From NCBI GenBank assembly GCA_015342445.1, contig JACEFO010001274.1, positions 1 through 64,000 of the forward strand: a stretch of 64,000 bases of DNA, given 5' to 3'. Below are positions 47,957 through 59,901 of this stretch, piece after piece. The notes under the pieces were generated by a model, which worked only from the letters and a program-made list of their open reading frames with translations, had not been told where the DNA came from and did no database searches. Position numbers and translations under genes: made by a program. Every line of letters starts with the position of its first letter. Positions within the stretch are counted from its first letter, which is position 1. The DNA comes from Digitaria exilis (Eukaryota; Streptophyta; Magnoliopsida; Poales; Poaceae).

Positions 47957-50900
47957 CTACAAACAAATATAAACAGCCATTAAATATACACTTCACTAAA
48001 CTATAGTTTCTTTTAAAGGGGAAAAACTACTGTACATGGCTATCACTTTTTTCCCCTTTCAATGTCCAACAATTGTAGACGAAATTACAGACTAGGCTGA
48101 AAAGAAATGACTCACCCCATCTCCAATAGTAAATATACATACAGCTCGTGCATTCCTTAAAGACCGCTTGACAAGAAGTGCGTAAATGTCGATGAACGCT
48201 AGCGTAAGGCTCCACAAGCACTGCAAAATGGCTGCTGCAACAAGGTAGCTGGTCAAAAGAAAACCATCAGTTCATCCTGTAGCGGAATAAACAAATACAT
48301 ATAAAATCATACGATAACAAAAACAAAAGTCAGCATCACCACTCAATTCCCAAAGACCTGTTTCCGCCCAAAAGTCCAAAACCATGCCATCATTTGAATA
48401 GCACCCTCAACCCGCTCATGTACCACAAACTCGTGTTATCACCTAGTTTTTCACCGTTTAGTTTCCCAATTTGCATGACATACTTTGTCATTTAAATTAG
48501 AGAAAAACAACTATAAGCCTAGGAAGACAAAACATGCTGTAACCAAAATCATTCTGCTTTTAAAAGTAAATAAAAAATGCCGAATGGATGGGTGCTAGGA
48601 ACATTCATAAGCACACCACAATCTTCATTGTCCAGCTATCTCTTTTTTTCTCGTTGAGCTGCGTATCATTATATTAGTAGAGAGGTAAATTCGATCCCTT
48701 ACAAGCAGCACCACCTCACTCCGGATCGGGCTGTGAGGGGCTGGTTCACAAAGACATTGCTGTGACCTTACAGAAAAAACACTGACGACGGACCTAACCT
48801 CACACACTACCCCCTAAACTATCTATACTGCAACCTTGGCCTGACCAATACTCAAAAAGGCCAGCCTTCGAGCACCAGCCATGCACCAAAGGTTAGCCCC
48901 CTCGAACATACACAAGTTGCAGTGTTTCCAGAGCACCCAGGCTCCCAAAATAATCAGAGAGTTGAATCCTTTTCGCTTGGTCTTTTGAACTTTCTTAGCA
49001 CTCTTTCTCCACCACTCGGCAAAAGAAATCTCTCTCCTGTGCTGGTGTACATCCCTGCAGGCTGAGAGGGGAAAACACCATGAACCAGAATTCCCTTGCA
49101 AACACACAAGTGGTAAGGATGTGTCATACAGTCTCATCTTCCTGATCATAGAGGGGGCAGAGATTAGGGTGTGGCAAATTCGTTTTGGCTAACCTATCCG
49201 CCGTCCAATACCTGTTACGCACTGCTAGCCAAATGAAGATTTTCCAGATGCGTGGCCATGGTTCAAAGGAGATGGCTCCATGAAAGAAAGCTCTATAAGT
49301 CGATTTTGCTGTGTACTGACCAGAGATGTCAAATCTCCAGGCATGGGCGTCTTCTTCATCAAGTTCAAACTTCACGAACGTATTTACCAATTGGAAGACT
49401 TCAAATATGCCGACCATTGAGAGTCTACTTTGTACATCTCTTGGTCAATTCTGATTTGGCATCTGCCACAGATCTTTGATTTTGAGTTCTTGTCGGTACT
49501 GCAGCCACTACCAAAGGCACAAGGTCATTTAACTGAACAGCCCATGATCCATCTGTCTTTCCAGAATAGAGTATCTCTGCCATCCCCAACTCTAGTTTCT
49601 ACAGCAATCTGAAATATAGCCATCGCGTGTTGATGGACTGGAATATCCAAGCCATTCCATGATCTGTCCTTGTCTGTTTTTCTGAACCATAACCAACAGA
49701 CCTGGAGTGCCCACCCCAACATTTGGAGATTGGGAATACCCAGACAGCCCAGATCCAGGGGCCTTTGAACCTTGTCCCAAGCAACTAAACAGCTTCCTCC
49801 ATTCACTTGTTGCTGACCATTCCACAGAAATCCTCTCCTGTATTTGTCAATGGCTTTAGTAAACCATTTTGGGACATTGATGGCCATCAGCACATGTATT
49901 GGTAATGCTGACAACACAGACCTGACCCAAACTGCACGCCCTGCCATATTCATGAGGTTTGCTTTCCAACATGGCAGTTTGTCACCAACCTTTACAATCC
50001 AGGGTAGAAGGTCAACTTTCCTTAATTTTTTATCTGAAATTGGCGATCCTAAATACTCACAAGGAAATTCAGCTAAAGTGCAGGTCATTGATGAAGTGAT
50101 ATAGAAATTTCTTGTTGTGCGCACCGGATTGGGATAGCACAACTTTTCTGAAAATTGGTCCTAAGACCCGAGGCTTCACCAAAGCATTCCAGGAGTCTAG
50201 TAGTCAAGAGCATCTCATCTTGGGCTGGCTGAATGACAATTGCTACATCATCATCTGCGTAAAGAGATATCCTCTGCCTTATCTCACCTTGTGCAAGTGG
50301 CTGCAAAAGCCCAGACTCTGCTGCCTTGCCGAATAGACAATTAAGGACATCCATCACTAGAATGAAGAGCATGTCCAAGCTGCCTTAGGTGCTCGTGGAG
50401 AGGTGTCCTTTGAGGCAGTGATGGAATTCATGGTTTTATGGAGTTTAATTGAACAGGTGAATCTATTGGATGATGAGCCTGATGTTCATACCTGGAGGCT
50501 GTCCTCAACAGGGCAATACACTGCCCAGTAGGCCTATATTCCACAACAGGGCAATATAGTGTCCCTTTTGATAGGATGTGTCTTTGCAAGACAAATTTGG
50601 TTCCATTTCTTTCAGCTGGCTGGTCTAGGCCACCTTGCTCCCCAGCCCCCTGACATCTCCTTTGATGACTGGTGGGCTAAGGTTGACCATGAGGTGGGCG
50701 ACAATATGAGAAAGGGAATCAACTCCCTTGTCATTCTAGTTTGCTGGTCGGTCCGGCGCCACCGCAACGACTGCGTATTCAATAATGCTACACCTAGTTT
50801 TGCTGCAGTGGTGGCCATGGTCAAGGAGGATATTCAGTTCTGGTACATGGCAGGAGCTAGAGGCCTCTCCTCGCTATCTGCCACTGGAATAGGCTGATCT

Positions 50901-53601
50901 GCTCAGGTGCCTTCCCCTGGGCTGCTACGCACAGGGTTGTATAAGGGTGTGTAGCGGTGTTTGTTTGAGTCAGTGGGTGTTGAGCCATGTGGGGGCTCGT
51001 GTGGGTGTGTCCTATAAGCCTATTTTTGGGCTCTTCTCCTATTAATACAACGACGCGCAGCTCTCCTGCGTACTCGAGAGAGAAAAAAAAAGAATGAAGA
51101 GCATGGGAGATAGGGGGGCGCCTTGACGCAGCCCTCGCTGATGCCGAATTGGCTTCCCAGGCTCTTCATTGACCAATATCCTTGTAGGGGCTGTGGAAAG
51201 TAGATTGGATATGAGGTTACACCAATTGTCGCCAAAACCAAATGTTTCAGAACCTCCAGCATAAACGACCATGAGACCGAATCAAAAAGCCTCTGAGATG
51301 TCTAACTTCAGGAATATGCTCGGTACTCTTTTCTTATGAAGTAGCTTGATAGAATGCTGGACAAGCATGTAATTATCATGCAAGAATCTTCCCTGAATAA
51401 AGGGACTTTGGTTAGTAGCCACTAAGTCTTTTAAGAGTGGAGCCAACCGGTTTGCCGTTACTTTAATCACCAGTTTTGCAAAACTATGGACCAAACTGAT
51501 TGGTCTGTAATCTGAGGCTAAGATGGCTTCGTCCTTTTTCGGAATCAAGGTGAGATAGGCTGAATTTAGTAACCAAAGTTTCCTAGCATTTCCTTGCTGC
51601 AAAATAATGATCGCTGCCATGATATCAGCTTTTATCAAGTGACAAAAAGATTTGTAGAATCGAGCAGTGTATCTGTCAGGCCCCGGGGCCTTATCGGCTG
51701 GTAGGCTCTTGATGGTCTGCCAAACTTCTTCTTCAGCGATGGGCTGATCTAGGGTAGAAAGATCGAGGCCTTCCCCTGTGGAAAAATTCCAGATTTAGAG
51801 TAGACACTCGTGGCACTGCCATTCCCAGTAGACCATCAAAATAAGAGAAGAAGGCTTCCTGTTTGTCCAACTCTGAAGTTGCTATCCCTTGCTCAGTCTC
51901 CAATCTTGGAGATGAAATTTTTTCTCTTACGAAACCGAGCCTGACTAAGAATGCCATGTTAGCGTCCCCATCTTCGAGAAACTGAATGCTGTCCACTCTA
52001 GTGATGACAAGACCAAACTGTGTCGCTTCAACTCACACCGGAGCTAGTTTTCATCTGATGTCAGCGTGCGGCTATCTTGGGTTATCTCTAGGCGGTGCAA
52101 AATTTCTCGTGTCACACTAAGTTGGTGCTTGATGTGACCAACATACTTCTGACCCCAAGTTTGCAAAGCCTTAGTGAGCCTTTTCAGGGAACCGGAATTC
52201 CCTAGGGAGCCACAATTCCCTGGGGGCCTAATTCTTGTTGGTTTCCGCAGGGAGCCGGAATTCCCCAGCCGCTTCCTTCCTTCCTCGCTCTCACGCCCGA
52301 CCACACCGCCCGCGCCGTCCTCGAGAGTGAACTTCAAATCAACCACTGCCCATGTCCTTGCTCCTCAGTCCCTCACAGTGTTGTCCTTGTCCCTTAGAGA
52401 CACCGCCACCGTAAACTTCAAATCAACCACTGCTGCAGCTATTCTAAATGAATTGCATCGGTCACAGCCGCCGGAAAAGGCAGGGATGCTGCGGGCAGTA
52501 GCTGCATCGCCTTGCTGGTCTATTTCCCCTCCATTCTTCCCCCTCCCTCCCTCTATCTTGCTGCTTTTTAGCTAGGTTATCAGGATGCCCAGGATTTTTA
52601 TGGACCTGGACGCCCAGGCAACGCCTTTGAAACCATGATTATTTATACTATAAATAATATGAGTAATCTACTTAGGGTTGAAAACAAAGGCTTGAGAAAT
52701 CTCTTAGGTCACGAAACATGCTAAATTATGGATATTCCTCTGTGTTTTTATCGGTCCTGTAATCTTGTATATATATAAATGATGATACCCTATTCAGTCT
52801 GTTTGAACTGAAGAAAATACGCTGGCTGAGTTATTCCTATGAGCAACACGTCTGTGGAGTGTGGACACACAACATCATCAGATTCCTGTTGTAATCACAG
52901 CAGTAGCCCTTCATAGTTTCAAGACTGATTCAATGGGACCTTACCGAGAAAATTCTTCATTGTTACATCTCTGCTTATAGTTAGCCGGAGGTAAATCTAG
53001 GTCACTTGGCCATGGGTATAAGATTCCAGAACAGCAACAGTTGTCAAAATTTATTTTTCCTTGATCACAGAAAGTTTATTGAGCTTTCCTAGTCATCACT
53101 CATCAGATGTAAGCTCGGAATACAATCAAACATATCATGCTATGGCTCAACCCATTGCATAAGGTACCTTCAATATACCTCAAATATCAATACAACTATT
53201 TTTTGCTTAAAGTTCAAGCGCAACGCTGATAAACCTCGCAAAAAGAGAAACATGCGAGATTGGTAGCATTTCTAATCCAGCCGTATAAAGAAACCAAACA
53301 AGTTGGGCCAGACTTCCCTCAGATGAGGGGACCCAAAGAAAGGTGATGCGTCGGACCTGAATGCGGAGACGGACGGGAAGTCGTTGGTGGAAGCCATGAC
53401 GGCTAGCGCGGCGGCGGCGAAGAAGGCCTGAGCGAGGCGTAGACCCAGCCCCGCGGGCGTACCCGGCGCCCCCGGAGGATCCTTCATCCGCACCCCTCGT
53501 GGGTGCGCGACCCCCTCCGCCTGCGCCTGCGCCTGCGCTGCCGCGGCCGGCGCCGGCGGCGGCGCCTCCACCGGGTGCACCGCCGGTCGGCTCGCCCGCA
53601 T
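47765..53601 (-). CDS. CASPL5A: CASP-like protein, CASPL5A type (three exons)
   Basis: A host gene on the minus strand: exon 1 53601-53357, exon 2 48248-48116, exon 3 47956-47765. Splicing gives 570 bp and a 189-residue protein with no lesion; all junctions are GT-AG (CAG|GTCCGA, GGG|GTGAGT, CCAG|C, GTAG|A). CASP-like proteins are four-span plasma-membrane proteins of the MARVEL-related family, whose founders scaffold Casparian strips; group 5 roles are not well known. Visible features: N-terminal PAVHPVEAPP and RMKDPPGAPGTPAG, membrane spans at about 53-73, 83-109, 127-147 and 161-183, and loop cysteines 153 and 158 (NICAENHCASFE). The ending NFWSMASR is typical of the 5A group. The length fits the family. 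Intron 1 is swollen to 5.1 kb by LINEs. Confidence 0.93.
48116..48248 (-). CDS. CASPL5A: CASPL5A exon 2
   Basis: Completes codon 82 (Ser) and adds 44 codons, YLVAAAILQCLWSLTLAFID to FTIGDG. Second membrane span and the following loop; the donor GGG|GTGAGT is in phase 0. Confidence 0.92.
48643..52190 (-). mobile_element. LINE 3 inside CASPL5A intron 1, 5'-truncated
   Basis: On the minus strand, from ~52190: KALQTWGQKYVGHIKHQLSV, DGDANMAFLVRLGFVREK, then RT with APGPDRYTARFYK, YRPISLVHSFAKLVIKV, FLKLDISEAF, GLRQGAPLSPMLFIL and the catalytic SLYADDDVAIV (~50260), RT C-terminus (LPIHVLMAINVPKWFTKAID) and the zinc-ribbon domain (WKIFIWLAVRNRYWTADRLA, LCPLYDQEDETV). The 3' end is a T7 run at 48643-48649. 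Same orientation as the host gene. Split by LINE 4 after GAPLSPMLFIL. Shifts and stops show it is inactive. Confidence 0.83.
50374..51090 (+). mobile_element. LINE 4, nested in LINE 3, 5'-truncated
   Basis: 717 bp flanked by perfect copies of agaatgaagagcatg (50359-50373 and 51091-51105) and ending in an A9 run at 51083-51091 (the last A may belong to either). Encodes only the end of the zinc-ribbon region (50559-50897: IGCVFARQIWFHFFQLAGLG, RRHRNDCVFNNATPSF) and a 3' UTR. Its tail (tattaatacaacgacgcgca) resembles that of LINE 1, so they are related families. Confidence 0.88.
52191..53356 (-). other. Remaining CASPL5A intron 1 sequence
   Basis: 52191-52270 has three copies of a gggagccggaattccc-like word. 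52320-52430 repeats aacttcaaatcaaccactgc twice. The rest is A/T-rich intron DNA. No gene is seen; the plus-strand frame at 52174-52575 has no domain. Confidence 0.45.
53357..53601 (-). CDS. CASPL5A: CASPL5A exon 1
   Basis: Codons 1-81 plus two bases of codon 82 (MRASRPAVHPVEAPP... NDFPSVSAF). GC-rich, as first exons of grass genes often are. Encodes the cytosolic N-terminus and the first span. The ATG at 53601 matches the usual start of the family. Confidence 0.92.
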
Positions 53602-54060
53602 CGCCTCCGCTTCCGTTCCGCTCGGTCAGCAGCAGCGCACCGGCATCTGTTCTCGCCGAGGTCGCGGCGGGATTGGAAATCAGGGAAGCCGGGGTTTGGG
53701 AGATTCGATGGCGAGTGGGGAGGGGTTGGGATGACGAGGAAGGGCGGGGGGCGGCTCCTACGACCGATGTCTCTCTCTCTGCTCTGCGTGGTTTTTCTTT
53801 TTCTCACAAACGGTTTGTTAATTGGCCACAGAGCGTGGGACCCGCAAGAAGACTTCTCGGTGGTGGGTCCCACAGGTCAGTGGGTGAATTTTTGGCTGAC
53901 TGTCGATGTCGAGGTTGATGCCTATCGACTGTGGTTTGATATAAAAATCCACGGAGTTTGGTGGGTTCGTAAGGCTTTCTCCCGTGGGCACTATTTATTT
54001 ATCGTGTCTTAAATTATTTAATCGATAAACCATGTTGAACAATAAATAAAAGTATAATGA
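53602..54060 (-). promoter_or_regulatory. Upstream region of CASPL5A
   Basis: GC-rich DNA next to the ATG, probably 5' UTR, with a ct-rich stretch (53770-53785) and a TATA-like word on the minus strand near 53940 (tttttatatc). The position of the transcription start is not evident. The open plus-strand frames at 53499-54012 are shadows of exon 1 and this GC-rich region. Confidence 0.35.
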
Positions 54061-54194
54061 GTTATCTCTTTTCTAGCTCTTAGACGTCTCATAGCATTTT
54101 ATATTGATTGAACAGTGCAATTTTTTATGTCAGTCATATCACTTTTGCACTCTTCAATGAATATGAGATAGCTAAGAACTAGCAAAGAGCCAAC
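54061..54194. mobile_element. Hairpin MITE upstream of CASPL5A
   Basis: Nearly full-length inverted repeat: ctcttttctagctcttagac near the left end pairs with gctaagaactagcaaagag at the right, and attgattgaacagtgcaa pairs with ttgcactcttcaatgaat further in. About 134 bp and non-coding. Starts ~460 bp from the CASPL5A start codon. Confidence 0.7.
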
Positions 54195-54404
54195 CCAGTT
54201 GCAAAGAACCAACCTGCTTTTTGTATTTTTTGATACTGTTCATCGATTAAAGAATTTAAGAGCTAATGAACAGTGACCATTAGAGAAGGCCTTTAACTAA
54301 GAGGAAGTAACTCTCCTGCATTAGCGGTATTAGGGTTTCTAGGTTACGTGGATTCGAGATTGTGGAGAAGGGACCATGGCCAGTGGATCTAGTGAGATGG
54401 CTAG

Positions 54405-55369
54405 TGTCGGCGGGTGGCACACGGGGTGCCTCACGCCGGCAAGTGTCAATCACAAAACACGCACGTCTCGGTGGAGAATGGTTCAAGAGACGCAAGACAC
54501 AGAGTTTATACTAGTTTGGGAGGAATCCCTACGTCCAGTGAAGATGGCTCGTGGTTGTATTGCTCTTTCGATGGCGGGTTACAACGGAGCCGGTTCAAGC
54601 CTTGGGTGTAGGATGCGTGTAGGGGACTAAGTGTTCTAGGGATCGAGTCTCCAGAATCAGATCCCTTTCCCAGGAGGATGCCCTCCTATTTTATAGTTCC
54701 AGAGAAGGGCACCTGTACAATGGCATTTTACCTATCTACCCCTGGGAGCCGGCGCCCCCGGCGGTTACTTGCTGTTGGCTTAGTGCGTCTTGGCGGCCCC
54801 TTCCCTGGCCGCCGTGTGTCCTTGGCCTTCCCACCGGTAACTTCGTGGTAGCTTCCTTCTTGGCTGCTAGCGCAACGGAGCGCATGCAGCTACCTTTTTC
54901 CCTAGCGCAGAGCTGCAGATCAGCTTTTCTGGTTGCTAGGTGGATACGTGCTGTCGGGTGTCGGTCGGGAGAAAGCATAGGCCGCATGCTTTCTCCTTCA
55001 CAAGCCTGGCTTGGCCTCGGCGGTATCCTCGAGGCTCTCTTTGTTCCCTCTCCGTAGGCCAGGTCGGTCGACGGAAGAGTCTCCCCGCGGGGGTCTACCC
55101 TTCTGACCCGGCGTGTCGGGGGTCGGGCGAGGCGGATGCGCCCGACCCCTACGTCTTCCTGACCGCTCAGGGGTTCGGGGTCGAGCGCGGTCGAGCGTGA
55201 CGGAGGCGCTCGACCTCTACGGCCACTAGGCCCTCTGAGGGTCGGGCGGGACGGAGTCCCCTGACTGGCAGTGTCTAGAACCGTCCCCAACCGTCATCGG
55301 GACCTTCCCTCGCTTGCCTACCATTAGCAGGCGTCATGTTAGTGGGCCCCCTAATTCATGACCCCCACA
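54405..55369 (+). repeat. Element E, probable 5' LTR
   Basis: Begins TGTCGGCGGGTGGCAC and seems to end at cccccACA, followed by gtagcccccgacc, a sequence commonly seen just after the LTR in this type of grass element. The 3' partner is not in the window, so the end is inferred. It contains gtcgggcg/gaggcg-rich repeats on a short scale. Confidence 0.5.
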
Positions 55370-56300
55370 GTAGCCCCCGACCTATTGAAGGAGTCTAGGA
55401 CTCGTTTGCGAGGTCATATCCATTCCTTATGGGAATGATTTTAGGGGGTTTCTTTTCTTCGCTTATTGCCAACTCTTTGTAGTTCCCGGTTGCCAGTGAG
55501 CCATTGGCAAGCTTCCTGATGGGGGCCCCGACCCTCTTCGTGAGGCGTCGGCTCGGGGGCTTCCGCGCCCGGCCCCACTGTTCCTGTGTTGATGCCCTAT
55601 ACGTAATACTCAAGTCCGTTCGATCGGGTCCTGAGGGCTCGCTGCCCGGCTACGATGCCGCTATCTGGGTACATCCTGCGTCGTCACTTGTCAGGAATCA
55701 GACGCAGAAGCTCGCTGCCTTCAGTCTCATCATATTTTCTGACTGCGCAGTCGGACCGTTCGTACCCTTCGCGGGCCGGCCTTGGATCCTCAGCCTTGGG
55801 CCACAGCCCATATTCTTTTTGTCTCTTCCGGGCCGGTCGTAGGGGCATGGAGGGCCCCGCCAGTCGTGGTGACCTGACCAACTACTGACAGAAAATAATC
55901 TTCCCATCGAGGACGATGCGACACGGCGGTCAGGCTCCGGATTGACATCACAGTCGTGGCAGGCCCGGCGAGGTGCTGGGGCGTAAAAGGCAGTTAATGC
56001 CCTAACCCCCCGCCTCGGGCGCCGTGCGCACGTCGGGCGCGTCTGGAGCCGTTGGATGTGAATCGAGGGCTCAGTAAGCCTGGTCGTGCGCCTCCTCGGG
56101 CCGGCCGCCCACCTTCCCATCATCCTTATATAAAGGAACGCGGGCATAACAGGCGCGTCTCCTCGTTTCCCATCGTCATCTTCTTCCCTTCGCGTCTCCG
56201 CCGCCTCCATCCCTAAGTACGCAGATCTCTGACTTCCCCACTCGCCCGGCCCACCATCGTCGACATGGCCTCGAGGGGATCTTTCTAATCCGCGCAACTG
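55370..56300 (+). other. Element E leader
   Basis: GC-rich DNA between the probable LTR and the gag-like gene. The long minus-strand frame 55698-56303 has no recognisable domain and is a by-product of composition. Confidence 0.4.
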
Positions 56301-59300
56301 CACCCATGGGTGCGCTCAAGCGCGTCTCCCGCCGCCCTCGAGTCGCTCGTCTCCCGCGGGCTTCTTCACTAGCGCACCTCGAATGAGGAGTGGATCTCGC
56401 TGCCGCCCTCCCACAAGACCCCGTCTCCACCATCGGGGTACGTGGTCAGCTTCATGGCATACCATGTCCACGGCTTTGTGGCGCCAGCCCACCATTTCAT
56501 TCGTGAGGTGCTCCACCACCTGGGCGTGGAGCTTCACGCCCTCGCCCCGAACGGGATTCAGCAGATGGCCAACTTCGTGGCCCTGTGCGAGGGCTATCTG
56601 GGCATCGACCCAGACTTCAATCTCTTCCTCCTCTTCTTCAAGGCGGTGCTCGTCCGGTCGCATGGGATTATGGCCCCGTGGGGATACTGCTCGCTGCAGG
56701 CGAAGTAGTCCCATGTTTCCTCGCTCGGAGCTGCGGGGCTCCAACAAGGATTGGAACAAATGGTGGTTCTACCTGAAGAACTACCCCGAGGCCGCCCTTC
56801 CTTCGTTCGACCCCTCAGGCTCGCCGCCTGCGAAGGAGCCGGCGCATTGGCAGTGGGGCCCTGAGGCCGCTGATCGCCAGAAGTTGAAGCCGCACCTCGA
56901 CTGCCTCGCCAAGCTCCGGTCGTGTGGCCTCACCGACATGGGCATTACCGAGGCTTTCCATCGGTGCCGTGTCGCCCCGCTCATGGCCAGGCTGCTGCGT
57001 CTCTTCGAGATGGGCTCCATGACCACCGAGGCCGAACTCCGCTCAAGCCTCGTGTCACGCTCCGATCCGTCGGAGGACGAGATTCGAGCTCCGCTCGCAG
57101 AGCTCGTCGACACTCCATGGGCCGCCGTCCTGGTGATTCCCACCCCGGGCCAGCCATCGATGCTCCCTGGCCCTGGAGCCGTGGACCTCGTAAGTCGTTT
57201 GATCTCAACACAATCCGTTTTGTCTTCTCTTTCTCCCCCCTCTTTTATACGTTCGATTGACGCTCGCTCATCGGCCTTCGACCCGAAGTCCTCCGACGAC
57301 CCTGGCGGCCTCGTTGCCTCAAGAGGGGTCCTGCCCGAGAAGCAGGCCGCTCGTGACGAGGCTCGATGGAGGAATCACGCGGAGGAAGAGGCCGACCACA
57401 AGCGGAAGAGGAAGGAAACCAAAGAGCGCCTCCGGAAGGGGGAGCGGAGGCACGAGAGGGAGAGCAAGGAGCGCCGGAGAGAGGAAATTGGGTCGGACCT
57501 CGCCTCCACGACCGACGATGAAGGGAACCCCGGGAGCTATTCTCCCCTACTGGGTGACTGCCTTGCGGAGAACTTCATGGCGTGGGGCGAGTCCCGGTCG
57601 ACGCCCGTCGTTGTGGAGGAGCTACCTCCCCCGCCCCCTGGCACTTCGCCCATGGGGGTGCCCCGTTCACATCTGTCTTCTTCCTCCGGGACGCTGCGGC
57701 TCGCGGTTCGCCGCCCTGGTTATTCGATCAGGTTCGCTAACATCCTCTCGTCGCGCCCTTTGTCTCCTTACTTTGCGTGTCGTCAGTGCTCATGTCGTTG
57801 CTCTTGTGGCGCGCAGCCGGTTAGGCAGTGAGTCGGACCCCGACTCAGCCCTGGTGAAGCGCCTTCGTAGAGATGCACCTTCTGCGGCAGTCCCCGACTC
57901 GTCGGAGCAGGGGACGCCTATCGAGCCGCGTCGTGTAGGCTCGAGCCCGGCCGGAGTTGAGGAGACAGCTCCATCCCTCGTTATCGAGGGTGCCTCAGCC
58001 TCACGGGTGTGCGCGGAGTGGGTTCGAGTGGCCTCTGCTTTGCCACCGTCTACTTCCACCCCTCCAGCTACGCATGGCCTCAGGATGGGGGTCACGTATG
58101 TGCTGGCCACGTCGTCCGTGGCCGGGGAGACCGCTAGCGTGGCGGAACAGGCGGAGGACACCGAGGCGGCCGCGAGTGTCGTCGCGAGCGTCGGGCTCGT
58201 GGCAGGCACTGAAATGGCCACCACGGAACTCGTGGCAGTCGCCGAGGCACCCGTCGCGAACACAGAGGTGGCGGCGTCCGGGAATCCGGCAGAGCCCTCC
58301 TCCACCGGCTCTCCCGCGGCGAGCCTCGGAGAAGGCGTGGAGGGGAGTCGATGGTCCCTGGAGGACATCTTCGGTCGGAAGCGCGCTCCTAGCCGGAGAC
58401 CCCTACAGCCCTGCCATCCCTCTCGCTGGTGCCAGTCTTGGCGTCGTCGTCCTCCGGCCTGCCACCGGGAGCCTCCGGGTCTGGCGACGGGCGTGGCGGG
58501 ACGTCGTCCTCTTTGGGCGAGCCTGTGGCCGACCCTGCGCACGTTATGCAGGTGGACGCCTGGCTGGAGAGCCTTCAGCAAATGGCCTGGAGATGGCTTC
58601 GATGCTTCGCACCACGGCGATTCCCTCTAGTCGGGTATGAGACTCACTTATTTCTCTTATCCTAGCTTAGCGTATGATTGCCTCCTTGGTTCGCCTTCAT
58701 TAGTGCCTTGAATTGGTTGTCTGGCCGACGCAGTCCATGCTGCTGGCGCTCTCCTGGACTCGGAGCGTCGAGGAGGAGGCCATCAACTAGGCTCGTCGTG
58801 CGTGGGAGGCTGCCCACGCAGCCAGGGACGCCGAGGCTAGTGCGCGCGACAAGGCTGCAGGCAGTGCCCATCGCATCTCGGAGCTGGAGCGCGCGCTGGC
58901 AGATCAGACCTCGGCGCATCGGGAGGCGCTCGCCGCGTTGAACACCGAGCTCGACGGTCTCCGCTCTCACGTCGCCGATGCCCGTAACAGTATGCCCCCC
59001 AGCCTTGCTTCTCTCTTCAAGTCCTTTGCGCTTGCTTGGTAATACCACAGCATGTCGGTCTTTCAGAGCTTCGCGCCCAAGTCGACACTCTGAGGGAGGA
59101 AAGGGCCCTGGCGGTTCGTGCGTGCATCGACACCCAGGCGGAGCGCGACCATGCCATGGCGGCGAAGGAGGACGCTGAGGGAGCGAGCGCCCAGCTGGGG
59201 CAGCTGGTCGCCGACCTTCGCACCGAGGCGTAGACCTCCGCCCAACGGATAGAGGTCTTGGAGACTGCCCTTGCCGTGACACACATGTCCACCGAGGAGA

Positions 59301-59901
59301 AGGCCGCGGAGGTTGACGGTATGCCACCTTTGCGCATCTCTTACTCCCCGTCCCGATCTTCCCCCTTTTTGTAGGTTGTTATGGACTTGATCCTTGTTTA
59401 CTCCTGGGCAGCGCTCAAGTTCCATTGTTGTCGCACTTCGGGATGCTGCATGACGCGGCGGGGGCGGTCCTGACACGGCTCGGATTTCCTCTGTCGGAGG
59501 ATATAGAGCGGCTCCCAGGAGATCTCTACTGGGCGGTGGAGTGCTGCGGGGCTGCGCGCCGTTGCTGCTGCGGTGATGGAGGCACTCGAGGTGCCAACGA
59601 GTGGCGACCCCTCGCGCCTTCCTAAAGAGCTTGACCGCGCCCCCTATGCGTCGGGGCCATTGCGAAGCAGTCGCTGCTGCACGGCGTCCTAGAGGCCTTC
59701 ACGCTAGTGCGTTCCCACTACGACGGGATTCGCTTAGACAGGATGGCCACCGGCTTCCCCAACGAGTTCACTTCGAAAACCCTGGACGCCCTGGCCGTGG
59801 AAGTCAAGGTGCCGACCGAGCAATTTGCCAACGGCCTGGTACCTACATTCGATGCGGATGGCAACCCGGTGGACGGCGCCGACCCTGATCAGGCCTTCTA
59901 A
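56301..59901 (+). pseudogene. Element E gag-like gene ('putative gypsy-type transposon' protein), interrupted
   Basis: A gene type frequent in grass genomes and grouped in Pfam as a putative gypsy-type transposon domain. First part, 56433-56708: VSFMAYHVHGFVAPAHHFIR, VELHALAPNGIQQMANFVAL, LGIDPDFNLFLLFF; a stop at 56706 and a frame change follow. Second, 56723-57190: NKDWNKWWFYLKNYPEAALP, LKPHLDCLAKLRSCGLTDMG. A charged region (KRKRKETKERLRKGERRHER, ~57400) and alanine-rich segments follow in other frames. Coiled coils at ~58790-59300 (HRISELERALADQTSAHREA; LSELRAQVDTLREERA). C-terminal part 59707-59901 (VRSHYDGIRLDRMATGFPNE). Introns such as 57190-57260 are likely. No pol is present, so the element is non-autonomous. 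Confidence 0.65.

Noticed and set aside
53499..54012. Plus-strand gene opposite CASPL5A exon 1 (139 and 169 codons)
   Set aside because: Low-complexity proline/arginine-rich translations in a GC-rich exon and 5' region. The minus-strand frame matches a known family and splices correctly.
55698..56303. 201-codon minus-strand frame
   Set aside because: Antisense to the leader of element E, arginine-rich, no recognisable motif.
57790..58581. 263-codon minus-strand frame
   Set aside because: Antisense shadow of the alanine-rich middle part of the gag-like gene of element E.
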